Positions 47,880 to 59,282 of a stretch of DNA of 64,000 nucleotides are shown piece by piece. Source of the DNA: Siphonodentalium dalli (taxonomy: Eukaryota > Mollusca > Scaphopoda > Gadilida > Siphonodentaliidae). A program made the translations under genes and the position numbers. The stretch spans positions 199,523,887-199,587,886 of the forward strand of contig CP136062.1 in assembly GCA_032622095.1 (NCBI GenBank), in the 5' to 3' direction. Every line of letters begins with the position of its first letter. Position 1 is the stretch's first letter. A model generated the notes under the pieces. It was given only the letters and a program-made list of their open reading frames with translations. It ran no database searches and had not been told where the DNA came from.

Positions 47880-49110
47880 AATTTGGGAAAAAAGGGAGAC
47901 TCCCGTCTATAGGTCACCCCGAAGATCCATATGAAGATTGTTGACGATCGGATGAGAAATGTGACCTGTAAGGTATGCGAAAGGAATTAGTCATACAAAG
48001 AGTAAAATCCAAAATGGCCACTGGCACCCATGTTTTTAACAGAGTTCGGAAAACAATGTTAAGCACCCATCTAGAGGTCACACCGAGGATCGATATGACG
48101 TTTGGTAATGATCGGATGAGGGATATGCTCTGTAGAGGGAACGAGTCGTTTTGGATCATTCGGCCATAAAACATGGCCGCCAGCAGTCATCTTCAATTAT
48201 ACTCTTTGCATAACTAAATCCTTTGGCACGGACTACAGGTCGTGCCTTTGGTCGGATCAGCATGAAATTTGTCATGGATGCTAACATTGACATGTAGATG
48301 GGAATGAGTCAGTTTTGGGTCATTCGGCCATAAAACATGCCCGCCGGCAGCCATCTTGGATTTTACACTTTGCATAACTAAATCCTTTGGCACGGCTACA
48401 AGTCGTACATTTGGTCAGATCATTATGAAAATTGTCATGGCCTGTTGACATTGACATGTATAATCATTCTGGGGTTATTTGGTCATAATGGATTTCAAAA
48501 TTCAATCCATTAGCACGGGCTACAGACCGGAGTGTTCGTCATGATCATCATGAAATTTGTCGTGGATGTTAATATTGACATGTAGATGGGAACGAGTCAT
48601 TTTGGGGTAATTCGGCCATAAAACATGGCCGCCGGCAGCCATCTTGGATTTTATTATTTGCATGACTAAATCCTTTGGCGCAGAATAGGTCGTACCTCTG
48701 GTCAAATCATGATGAAATTTGTTGTGGCTATTGACATTGACATGTAGATGGGAACGTGTAATATTGGGGTAATTCGGCCATAAAACATGGCCGCTGTCAG
48801 CCATCTTGGATTTTACTATTTGCATGATTAAATCCTTTGGCAAGGGCTACAGGTTGTACCTTTGATTTGTCTTGGCTGTTGATATTGACATATATATGTG
48901 AACGAGTCATTTGGGGTCATTCGGCATAAAAACATGGCCACCAGCGACCATCTTGAATTTCGAAATTCAATCCATTAGCACGGGCTACAGACCGGACTGT
49001 TAGTCTGATCATCGTGGAATTTGCCATGGATGTTAACATTGACATGTAGATGGGAACGAGTCATATTTGGATCAATCGGCTATAAAAGATGGCTGTCGTA
49101 CTGTTAGTTA
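47880..49110. repeat. Tandem array of D repeats, about seven units of 170-180 bp
   Basis: Units contain TAAATCCTTTGGCACGG, GATCATCATGAAATTTGTC, TTGACATGTAGATGGGAACG, CATTCGGCCATAAAACATGG and GCCATCTTGGATTTTA. The units are diverged and some are partial. Isolated copies lie at 49440-49880 and 6885-8170. Confidence 0.75.
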
Positions 49111-49439
49111 TTTTGTGGAACATTGTTTCCAGGCCATGACTACTCAACATGTGTGTACAATTCCCCGACCATCTCCCAAAATAGTGTCCTTATAGTTAAT
49201 GCCACGGTGCCATGGATGATATAGAACAATAATTGTGAAGAAGAGTGAAAGGAATGTCAGTTTGACAAAAGAGGTTGTATTTCTGATTGACAAAATGAAG
49301 TTTTAGTAAACCCAGTAAACTTATTTTACCTACGCATTATTATTGCCAAGGCAAACTGATTTTACCTGCTTTTACCTAGGCATTGCCTATTTCCTAGGCT
49401 AATTCCTAGGGCTATATAGGCAAAACCTACAGGCCACAT

Positions 49440-49880
49440 CCGTGACATCCCTCATCTTATCATCACCAAACTTCATATGGATCATCGGGGTGACTTCCAG
49501 ATGGGAGCCAGTGGCCATCTTTGATATGCCTCTTTGTATGACTAAATTCTTCGACATGCCCTACAGGCGACCTCCCTTATCCGATCATCACCAAACTTCA
49601 TATGGAACTTCGGGCAGACCTCTAGATGGGAGCCATCAATTTTTTCGATATTCTGTGAAAAAAATATGGCTGCCAGCAGCCATCTTGGATTTCAAATTTG
49701 GATCTATCGGCACACCATGCAGCCCGCATTTATTTGTTTGTTTTGAAAATTTACAGGCATGTTTATAATCACCTCTTCATATCTAGTATTACTTTGACAT
49801 TTCAACTTTCCGCATTCCTAATCGCAACTTTGACTATAACACATGAAATTATCCCATCTTTCATATCTCGTGTCACAGGT
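49440..49880. repeat. D-family copies, second arrangement
   Basis: Phrases TCATCACCAAACTTCATATG and GGCTGCCAGCAGCCATCTTG, then a TAGTATTACTTTGACATTTC end, match 6885-7150 and 7640-8170. Confidence 0.6.
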
Positions 49881-51109
49881 AATATGTCACAGATTTTCCA
49901 AACTGTCCCGAATGAGGGAAAGCTGGTATCATTACAATTATCAAATGAGCGTCATCGCAGTATTAGTTAGTTGGGGGCGTGGACCCGTGGTGTGATTTGA
50001 TTATATATGAATCCGTTACTCCCTACTATCACAGTGGATCAACAGACACGAACCAAAACCGGAAGTCGTAGATTTCGAGGTGGAGAAATATCTGTCGACA
50101 AATATTTGTTGACATTTTTTTGGGAAAAATAAACGCTTGGATAGCATATCTGACCAACTGAAGGTGAGTGAATATTTCTTCGCTAATGTTCGGACACCGA
50201 CGATCAATTTAAGTCAGTTGTCATTGTTCGATCGCGGGGAAAATGTCATTTAATCATCACCGCGAGACGATTTCTTCCCCAAAATATCCCAGAAAATCAT
50301 ACTTTTCACATTCATCGCAGACAGCTGTCGCAACAACCTATATACCGGTCGAAAGGCCTGTTTTCCCCCCACAAATGAATATTTTGAGTATTTTCACGGA
50401 CTGTCTCAAAATTCCAAATTTCATCTTTTGATGCAGGTACCCACCTCGAAAATACTGTCCGGTTAGTCCTGTACACCCCGGAATTTAGTTGCAATCCACC
50501 CGACCCGGCGGACAGTTTTTGTTGTTCAATCAAGAGTCGAAATGGATTAGTTGGTTGGCTGCCTTTCGTTAACAGTAGCACGTTTTTGGGCAACTGCTTT
50601 TCTGTTGCAACTATAGTATACTGATCAAGTTTAGTTACCGAGTACAGTTTGTTCTTATATATTCGTTCAGATCGTGTAAGGTCATTAACCAAAGAATCAT
50701 TAATGGAAATATTGTTAGAACAAGAATATTACAATGCCCTCCATGACCAAGGCCGTAGCAACAGGATTGTTTTGATGGTGGGAGGTGTAGATGTATTTTC
50801 CAATAGTTTGATATTTCAGCCAGTATATAGCGTGAAATTTGATACTTAAAAAACAATTAAAATTCGATTAATTTCAGAAAAAAGAAATCGGGACCCATGG
50901 CTGTTCTTTTTCATTATGGCCACTTTCGGGACCCACCACCCGAGTTTTGATTACGATTGTATAAGTTTTAACTACATTTTTCGGGTATATATACACCCCT
51001 TTATTTTTATGTTTTTAACTACAGGCACCCACCCATATTTCGGAGAATTTTCGCTAATATTACATATTATAGCATAACCATCAAATATGCAGATGTTTAT
51101 TTCCATTTC

Positions 51110-51597
51110 TATGAGAGGCCAAATTCACATTTCATAATTAATTGCAGTTAAGCAATAGCACTTAAGCATAATTATTTGCGATTAAGCGCAATTCATGGTT
51201 ATACTGTATGTAACTATGTACCCCTGGTGAATAAATAGGTGTATCTATAACTAAACATGAACTCATATTGACATATCACCTCCTTGTTTTCATTGCTTTG
51301 GATAGTTGGGATTGTGAACTAGCCTAAATTCTTTATCAAAATGGGTGACTCGATACAGTATTACCTTCTGTTTTAGTCGAGTCGAGGAACCAACCCATCA
51401 AAGCTCAAGTGTGATCAGATATCGATTATTGAAGTTTGTTATTTCAATTGATTGCTGCCCAGAAACACGCCGTGAAAAGGGTGGTTTCGGTCAAAATTGC
51501 GGATGAAGATGGATAACTCTAAAACAAGTGGTAATACGGTAAAATTTCGTGTTTGCAGTTAATCGATTCTGATAACTAAAGCTTATTTTGAAGAAAT

Positions 51598-51629
<32 letters not shown>

Positions 51630-51896
51630 ATCTTTATAATATGGGTCTTTCTGATCGGATTGAGGACCTTTAGTTTAAATTAGCCAAATGCAGATACACC
51701 TGGTCATGCTAATAGTTAGGTTATATGGGTAGTTACACTTACTCTCAAGCAACTCATAGCGCTTAATCGCAATTAATTGCACTTAAGCGCAATTCATTTC
51801 AATTATGCGCAAATGCCATATGTGTGCTTCAGCGCGATATGTGGTATATGCGCTTAAGCGCAATTCATTATTAAATGTGAATTTGACCTCCCATAC
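51110..51896. mobile_element. TIR element L, nested in K
   Basis: TATGAGAGGCCAAATTCACA on the left mirrors the complement of TATGGGAGGTCAAATTCACA on the right. Subterminal repeats of GCGCTTAAGCGCAATT type occur on both sides. (GTT)n lies between them at about 51600-51628. Confidence 0.6.
51600..51628. repeat. (GTT)n microsatellite
   Basis: About nine units. Confidence 0.9.
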
Positions 51897-52519
51897 AGTT
51901 AATTTTTTGTCTATATATATGAACGAGTAGGGTCTGTCTGCATGTCTTCTGTCCGCTTAAATTTGAATATATACGCGACCATTTGCGTTAAAAACTTCCC
52001 AACCAAATTATCCAGTGTGTGAATCAATGTGGAAACAATTAATTATGGCGCGATTTGAATACAACAGGACAAAAATCACGTGCCTATATATTTACAAAAG
52101 TAACTTGCATCTGGTTCCACATTCAGTTGTACGCCATAGATTGGAATTTTACCCGCTATATACATGTAGGAAACACAACACTTCTACATTAATGGACAGC
52201 CAAGGTGGGATTAAGAATACAACAACTCGAAAGAACACTGGAGTTTTCCTGATGATGTTTCTATTCTCTATATCAACCGAGAGTACCAATATTTTGTATA
52301 GTATTGTATAGTATTTTATTATAAATAATTTTTATATTTTTTATTTTCAATAATTTTATTTTCAAACATTCATTCGGGTGTTGTAAAATCCCATCGTCGA
52401 TTGCCTCAGCGAAGCCGCAAGCCTTTGCCTCACAGTGGTTACATATATGAAGGCAGGCATGCGATCCTCTCGTCAGTAGCACCTGGAATTATAAAATAAT
52501 ATCGCTTAGTGAACTTGAA

Positions 52520-52955
52520 CTTAAGCTAATATTAGTAACAGATATAGCTGTACACCCCCCCCCCCCGACTGTATGTTTTAGTCCCCTCCTCATTATTGTT
52601 TTAACCATTGCTGAATATTGAAAACAATAATTTTCTAAGTCGAAAAATGTCATATAACTCCACACAAAAAGGTCTGACATATTTCATAATCATATATGTT
52701 CGCATGTTCACATGGCACTAAATATATATATGCCAAGCCAAAAAAACAAATGACCGCAAAACTTAGGAATAAAAACTCGGAAAATTGCATCCACGAAAGG
52801 ACGAACAAGCTGCTTCCTGTATAGCCCCACAAGTTGTGGGCCACAACTCGTTGCGAGTGTATAATCAAATATAAAGGGTCAAAATCGGCACACCGCTGCA
52901 TTTTTCTGAAAAAAGTTGGATGTAAATCATTTTTTTTTTATGTCGGCCTTCCGAG
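52520..52955. mobile_element. TIR element J, diverged copy in K
   Basis: The phrases TTTAGTCCCCTCCTCA and CATTTTTCTGAAAAAAGTTG then GATGTAAATC match J copy 1. The GTAAGGCC ends are decayed (TGTCGGCCTTCC). Confidence 0.5.
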
Positions 52956-53723
52956 AGTGATGACAAGTCAATATGACATACATCAAAAGTTATATGTTTA
53001 CCAAACATGTACTTCGTAGTTGGATTTCAGTTACAGGTTACAGTACAGTTCAGTTATATATATAAGTCACCGTCTGGATGTTATGTTGTACCAGGAGACA
53101 TATACAACATTATGAACACCCAGAACCATTGTGGCCACGCAAAAGTCAAATGAAACGCCCATCATCTGCGGCAAAATTGCTTTTTCGACCAGAAATTGAA
53201 GATGGCAGACCTCAGCAAAATCACGACTAAGCGGACAGATTTTTTACAACTAATGATTAAATTTTTCGGGACTAACCGGACAGTATTTTCGAGGTAGGTA
53301 CCTACATCAAAAGATGAAATTTGGAATTTTGAGACAGTCCGTGAAAATACTCAAAATATGCATTTGTGGGGGGAAAACAGGCATTTCGATCGGTGTATAG
53401 GTTGTTGCCACAGTTGTCTGCGATGAATGTGAAAAGTATGATTTTCTGGGATATTTTGGGGAAGAAATCTTCTCGCTGCGATGATTAAATGACATTTTTC
53501 CCGCGATCGAACAATGGCAACTAACTTAAATTGATCGTCGGTGTCCGAACATTAGCGAAGAAATATTCACTCACCTTCAGTTTGTCAGATATGGTATCCA
53601 AGCGTTTATTTTCCCCAAAAAACCGTCAAAAAATGTCAACAAATATTTGTCGACAGATATTTCTCCACCTCGAAATCTACGACTTCCGGTTTTGGTTCGT
53701 GTCCGTTGATCCACTGTGACTAT

Positions 53724-54621
53724 TCGTATATAATTACAACTACTTTCGTTTTCGTCGAAATGCGGGCATTTGATTGGTCGAGAGGCTACCGCGTGACCTG
53801 CGTCTATCAGTGCATAGACTTTGCAGTAGACGAGTCACATCGCGTAGTGACACTTTAAGAAAATTGGGCGAGTCTATAACCGTCGCCCCACACGACGTCC
53901 CCGGATGACGAGAAAGCGCGAAACGAGAATTCCATTAGAATTTCAGTGAAAAAACAACTCTAAAACTCAATGTTAGAAACATTTGAACAAGTAGTCTATG
54001 TCTATATTCCATGTCTCTGCTTCTTATTTACAGTATACTATACTTATGTCTGTTCATTTCAGCCGTATTCATGTTTTTGTAAAGCTCGATTTAACACTCA
54101 AAGTTCGTGCCGCGTTTTATATTTGTCCAATTTTCGAAAAAGCGTCTATGACAACGTGTATAGTTACTGCTGTGAACACAACTTATCATAAATCAGGCTG
54201 ATCAACATGGCAACATTTATTGGAAATAAATAAAATGTGTTACCCGATTACAACCCTTTTAACATTTTTCAGCTATATTACAATGCTAATGACATGACAT
54301 TTGTCACGAGCACATTAGATATGATCAGGGCATTTGTTTACAAATTACATCGGCCATGATCGGACTGGATTCTGGACTGGTCTGGAGTTAATAATTTTAC
54401 CGGATTGTTCATTGCTGAAAATTGAAGTTGAAGCGTAAATATTTATTTTCTGAAAATTTGCTTGACGAAGTTGCTCGTTGACAATTTCGGCCAATTTATT
54501 TTCGGCCCATCAACCAAATTTTGAGATCGTCCAACGGAAAATCATGTTTTGGCAATTAATTTTCTGAGATGGATTAATAGTAGATAGCTGAAAATAAAGT
54601 GTTATAGTTGTAATTATAAGC
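53724..54621. other. Gene-free stretch
   Basis: No exon recognised. The region 53760-53900 is locally GC-richer. Confidence 0.35.
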
Positions 54622-54777
54622 CATCAACGTCGTTTTTCGGTTGATCTATGAGCGTATAGACCGATCAGTAGACGAATAACATACTTATTATAATCCGCTT
54701 CGCGGAATTATACAGTATGTTATTCGTCTACTGATCGGTCTATACGCTCATAGATCAACCGAAAAACGACGTTGATG
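54622..54777. mobile_element. 156-bp near-perfect palindrome
   Basis: The arms run from CATCAACGTCGTTTTTCGGT inward and from the matching complement at 54777. Even the centre (TATAATCCGCTTCGCGGAAT then TATA) pairs. A long hairpin MITE or recent inverted duplication; no target duplication is clear. Confidence 0.8.
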
Positions 54778-55296
54778 ACATATGGAGTTTTGCGTTGTCG
54801 TGTCACTAGATATAATGACCTTCATTTAATGAAACGTGTTGCTACTCAAACATTTCAACAGTTGAAATACCTGGTACTAAAAGCCGTATTGGTATTGGTA
54901 TTGGTATTGGTTGTTCAGTCTTGGCTGTGTTTCCATGACCGGGTAATGTCAAAACATATATTTGAGAGTGCATGAAAGTCGGCTACTGAGTAAGCACGAG
55001 CAGCATGCGCGCACCAGCACAATAAATATGTGATATAAAACGCTATAAATAATCAAATAGTGTGGATTTCAGTTTGACAAGTCATTAACGCACACCGACA
55101 GGGCAAAGTCCAAACATTCAACGTTGTACTAGTACTGTATAAAAACATTACTGTTCACTATGGGGTGGGGATTATATATACATCAGTTAATATCACAACA
55201 ACAGCTCCATGTCTCACAATATTTAACACAATTGTTTTAAGATTACCATTTTCTGTGTTTGTGAATGTGAAATCCAATGACATGGTAACTTCTTAC

Positions 55297-56640
55297 ATAG
55301 GAATCACTGAACTAAATGGTTTCCCATAGGCGACAGTGTTAACGTTTCGGCCAAATTCACTGAATTGAAGCCTGCAGGCCATACCAGTGATGTTTACCCA
55401 GCTAGATTGACACCAGTTGATCACGAAAATGCAAGAAAAATCATAGGTCATGCGTTTACTTTTTAAAATAAATCCCCAAGTCTACGACAGGGCTACGGTC
55501 TACCTCACAGCCAAATTTGATCTGGAAAAACACAAGACTACAGCAGCTAGTTAAATAAATTTCCCGCTCACAAAAATCCATTCCCCCATTCATTCACCAG
55601 TTTAAATTATTTAGATATTATGTACAAATCAAATAAACGCGATGTTATCCTTTAATAACATGTCGCATGTATCAGGTGAAGGTCATCTTCAGTTACCTTC
55701 ACCTATAGCGGTGTACTCGCTCCCCGACTCTAGAACACATTTAGCTCCCTGATTCCTATAGATATGTATATGTGTGAAACACAGCGTTTCAAATCTTATA
55801 GTATTTTTTTCAAATTATAGACCTTACTGAAATCAAAAATGGATTATATCGAGCAGTAGTGGTTTATTTTTCCAATATGAGGCATCCTGAAATTTAATGT
55901 CAATCCTCAAAATAAAGCCAAAAAATTTAGATTTTTTTTTTCAATTTTACTAGCTGATGCATCTCGTATAACTGAAGTATGCCCTTATATACCATAATAT
56001 TACTAAATTGAAGAGGAAATGTTAATATACATTTTGAGAGGGATATCTTCTCCATTTTAAACACTTTTCATGCAGAATTTGGCAATTTATAATAAACATT
56101 TACCAAAATTAACAGAAAATTAAAATAAAAAATACTTTAATAGCAATATAAAGCAACCATAAGTCAATTTAAATATCTAAACATAATGATACAACATCAG
56201 ACACAGCCTCAGACATGAAATTTTACCAGATGGCAGGGCATACTGTCTGTTTAACAAACCTGCCATGGCAATTTTGCACGACAGTAACTCTAGTGGTGGT
56301 GCGGCCATCACCCCCCCCCCCCGACTTGGGGTGGGGCTACGGTCCCCGTTAAGACTACTGGGTGCCGGAAAAGCTTAATTGGGTCAACTGTCACCTTTTC
56401 CCAATTGGGGGGGGGGCTAACACTCCTCAACATTGTGGGGAGAGGGCTTTAGACCCCCTGACCCCATAATGGTGCCTGATGTCCAATGGTGCAAAATTCC
56501 CAGATTTATCACTTTCTTTACTATCTACAGGCGAATCCATGGGTTTCTACTTTAAATATGTCCAAAATGTGGTCATTATCATTTGAAAATAAGAAAATAT
56601 GGAATTAACAACTTATCATGGCGAGACGTGAATTTTCGTA
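55297..56640. repeat. Locally repeated unit W, copy 1 (Helitron-free)
   Basis: From ATAGGAATCACTGAACTAAA onward it matches copy 2 (56658-58690) with a few per cent difference. Copy 2 lacks about 195 bp between CTGCCAT and AATGGTGCCTGATG, at a CCAT microhomology. Copy 1 has the uninterrupted junction GTATA|TGTGTG at 55770/55771 where copy 2 holds a Helitron pair. Confidence 0.85.
55330..55466 (+). CDS. Candidate terminal exon, copy 1
   Basis: After TTTCCCATAG the sequence reads 44 codons (starting DSVNVSAKFTELKPAG) to TAA, and AATAAA follows at 55467. The frame is kept in copy 2, with synonymous changes plus two replacements near the end. Upstream of the AG the frame is closed, as expected at an intron. 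No family recognised and no upstream exon identified. Confidence 0.3.
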
Positions 56641-56690
56641 AAATTCAAATTTTCCTTATAGGAATCACTGAACTAAATGGTTTCCCATAG

Positions 56691-56827
56691 GCGACAGTGT
56701 TAACGTTTCGGCCAAATTCACTGAACTGAAGCCTGCAGGCCATACCAGTGATGTTTACCCAGCTAGATTGACACCAGTTGATCACGAAAATGCAAGAAAA
56801 ATCATAGGTCATGTGTTAACTTTTTAA
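56691..56827 (+). CDS. Candidate terminal exon, copy 2
   Basis: Same acceptor, same 44-codon frame and same AATAAA as at 55330-55466. It ends GHVLTF instead of GHAFTF. Confidence 0.3.
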
Positions 56828-57120
56828 AATAAATCCCCAAGTCTACGACAGGGCTATATCACAGCCAAATTTGATCTGGAAAAACCCAAAACTTCAGCTA
56901 GTTAAAATTTCCCGCTCACAAAAATCCATTCCCCCATTCATTCACCAGTTTAAATTATTTAGATATTATGTACAAATCAAATAAACGCGATGTCATCCTT
57001 TAATAACGTGTATCAGGTGCAGGTCATTCTTCAGTTACCTTCACCTTTAGCCATTCCACGGTGTACTCGCTCCCCGACTCTAGAACACATTTAGCTCCCT
57101 GATTCCTATATATATGTATA

Positions 57121-57569
57121 CTAGCCGACGAGCCCGACGTTGTCCGAGCTATTCAAAAAACAAATTTCAAGTCGATAGCTCCCGACGTTGTCCGGGCTAT
57201 TCAAAAACCAAATTTCAAGTCGATAGCTCTACCCAGCCCGACGTTGTCCGGGCTATTCAAAAACCAAATTTCAAGTCGATAGCTCTACCCGTTTCCGAGA
57301 TCTGGTCTGCGCATGCGCGAAGCTGGCGTCGCACGGGCTCGGCGACCCGATAAAATTCGTATCCGGGGCAAGATACATTCACATAACGAATTTCAAGTCG
57401 ATAGCTCCACCCGTTTCCGAGATCTCGTCAGCGCATGCGCGAAGCGGGCGCCGCACGGGCTCGCCAATACGACAACGTTCACCGCCTGGTCAAACTACAC
57501 ACACGTACCAAGTTTCGTCCCGATCGGTCGAGAATCGTAGATTTGTATAAATGACATACAGACAGACAT

Positions 57570-57602
<33 letters not shown>

Positions 57603-57624
57603 GGTCTTCAAAATATATATGAGA
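57121..57624 (-). mobile_element. Helitron-type family B unit, filled site, first unit
   Basis: CTAG at 57121 is preceded by A (minus strand CTAG|T). The hairpin GCCCGACGTTGTCCGGGC is partly triplicated at this end. The unit carries the GCGCATGCGCGAAGC modules and an ACAG microsatellite, and joins the next unit directly at GA|CTAG. Confidence 0.75.
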
Positions 57625-58193
57625 CTAGCCGATGAGCCCGACGTTGTCCGGGCTATTCAAAAACCAAATTTCAAGTCGATAGCTCTACCCAGCCCGACGT
57701 TGTCCGGCTATTCAAAAACCAAATTTCAAGTCGATAGCTCTACCCGTTTCCGATATCTGGTCTGCGCATGCGCGAAGCTGGCGTCGCACAGGCTCGGCGA
57801 CCCGATAAAATTCGTATTCGGGGCAAGATACATTCACATACCAAATTTCAAGTAGATAGCTCCACCCGTTTCCGATATCTCGTCTGCGCATGCGCGAAGC
57901 TGGCGTCGCACGGGCTCGGCGACACGATAAAATTCGTATCCGGGGCAAGATACATTCACATACCAAATTTCAAGTCGATAGCTCCACCCGTTTCCGAGAT
58001 CTCGTCTGCGCATGCGCGAAGTGGGCGCCGCACGGGCTCGCCAATACGACAACGTCCACCGCCTGGTCAAACTACACACACCTACCAAGTTTCGTCCCGA
58101 TCGGTCGAGAATCGTAGATTTGTATAAATGACATACATACAGACATACAGACAGACAGACAGACAAACAGAGGTCTTCAAAATATATATGAGA
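57625..58193 (-). mobile_element. Helitron-type family B unit, filled site, second unit
   Basis: Same termini. The minus-strand 5' end is A|TCTCATATATATTTTGAAG. Comparison with 55770/55771 shows that precisely 57121-58193 is extra, inserted between A and T with no duplicated target. Confidence 0.8.
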
Positions 58194-58696
58194 TGTGTGA
58201 AACACAGCGTTTCTTATAGTATTTTATCAAAATATAGACCTTACTGAAATCAAAAATGGATTATATCGAGCAGTAGTGGTTTATTTTTCCAATATGAGGC
58301 ATCCTGAAAATTAATGTCAATCCTCAAAATAAAGCCAAAAAAAACGGATTTTTGTTCTTCAATTTTACTAGCTGATGCATCTCGTATAACTGAAGTATGC
58401 CCTTATATACCATAATATTACTAAATTGAAGAGGAAATGTTAATATACATTTTTAGAGGGATATCTTGTCCAATGTTAAACACTCTTCATGCAGAATTTG
58501 GCAATTTATAATAAACATTTACCAAAATTAACAGAAAATTAAAATAAAAAATACTTTAATAGCAATATAAAGCAACCATAAGTCATGTTAAATATCTAAA
58601 CATAATGATACAACATCAGACACAGCCTCAGACATGAAATTTTACCAGATGGCAGGGCATACTGTCTGTTTAACAAACCTGCCATAATGGTGCCTG

Positions 58697-58995
58697 ATGC
58701 GCACTATTTGTCGCTTTCGGCGCACTTTTTGTCGCTTTCGGCGCTTTCGGCGCTTTCGGCGCGCGCGCCGAAAGCGACAAAAAGTGCGATATTAGCGCAT
58801 GTTTCGGCGCGTTACTAATGGCGCACTTTTTGTCGCTTTCGGCGCGCGCCGAAAGCGCCATTAGGCATACTATTAGGTCCACTCCCTAATGGCGCGCGCC
58901 GTAAGCGACAAAAAGTGCGCCATTAGGGTATGTTTCTGCGCGCGCCGAAAGCGCCGAAAGCGACAAAAAGTGCGCCGAAAGCGCCATTAGCAAGT
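58697..58995. repeat. CpG-rich palindromic repeat cluster
   Basis: Variants of GCGCACTTTTTGTCGCTTTC and GGCGCGCGCCGAAAGCGACA alternate in both orientations with GGCGCTTTC steps and CTAATGGCGC borders. Strikingly CpG-dense in AT-rich, CpG-poor surroundings. It sits between W copies 2 and 3. Confidence 0.9.
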
Positions 58996-59016
58996 GGCCC
59001 TAATAGGATTCCATAT

Positions 59017-59282
59017 ATATCACAGCCAAATTTGATCTGGAAAAACCCAAGACTACAGCAGCTAATTAAATAAATTTCCCGCTCACAAAAATCCATTCCC
59101 CCATTCATTCACCAGTTTAAATTATTTAGATATTATGTACAAATCAAATAAACGCGATGTCATCCTTTAATAACATGTCGCATGTATCAGGTGCAGGTCA
59201 TTCTTCAGTTACCTTCACCTTTAGCATTCCACGGTGTACTCGCTCCCCGACTCTAGAACACATTTAGCTCCCTGATTCCTAC
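59017..59282. repeat. Repeated unit W, copy 3 (partial)
   Basis: It begins at TATATCACAGCCAAATTTGA and ends at CTCCCTGATTCCTA, matching the middle of copies 1 and 2. Confidence 0.85.

Larger units (their letters stand above)
50030..53718. mobile_element. Element K: 3.7 kb, 440-bp TIRs starting CACAGTG, 5-bp target duplication
   Basis: The left arm 50030-50469 and right arm 53269-53718 are inverted copies, highly similar throughout. Both start CACAGTGGATCAAC. ACTAT lies immediately outside both ends (50025-50029 and 53719-53723). The 7-bp terminus equals the consensus RSS heptamer. A nonamer-like ACCAAAACC lies 15 bp inside on each end (50052-50060 and 53688-53696). A 5-bp target duplication and CACnnTG ends are typical of Transib and RAG-like transposons. 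The TIRs are unusually long for those families. The interior (50470-53268) has no RAG1/Transib-like frame and contains element L and a J copy, so K is non-autonomous. Confidence 0.7.
56658..58690. repeat. Repeated unit W, copy 2, split by a Helitron insertion
   Basis: It is continuous with copy 1 at 56658-57120 and 58194-58690; the 1073 bp between is the insertion. Small deletions relative to copy 1 occur near 56862 and 56890. Confidence 0.85.

Noticed and set aside
47880-49110. CRISPR-like array
   Set aside because: Units of about 175 bp are diverged throughout, without short identical repeats and unique spacers; the genome is eukaryotic.
50243-50431. 62-codon frame present in both arms of K as a conserved protein
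   Set aside because: Conservation is explained by TIR identity at DNA level. The mirrored frame shows several replacements and no recognised domain.
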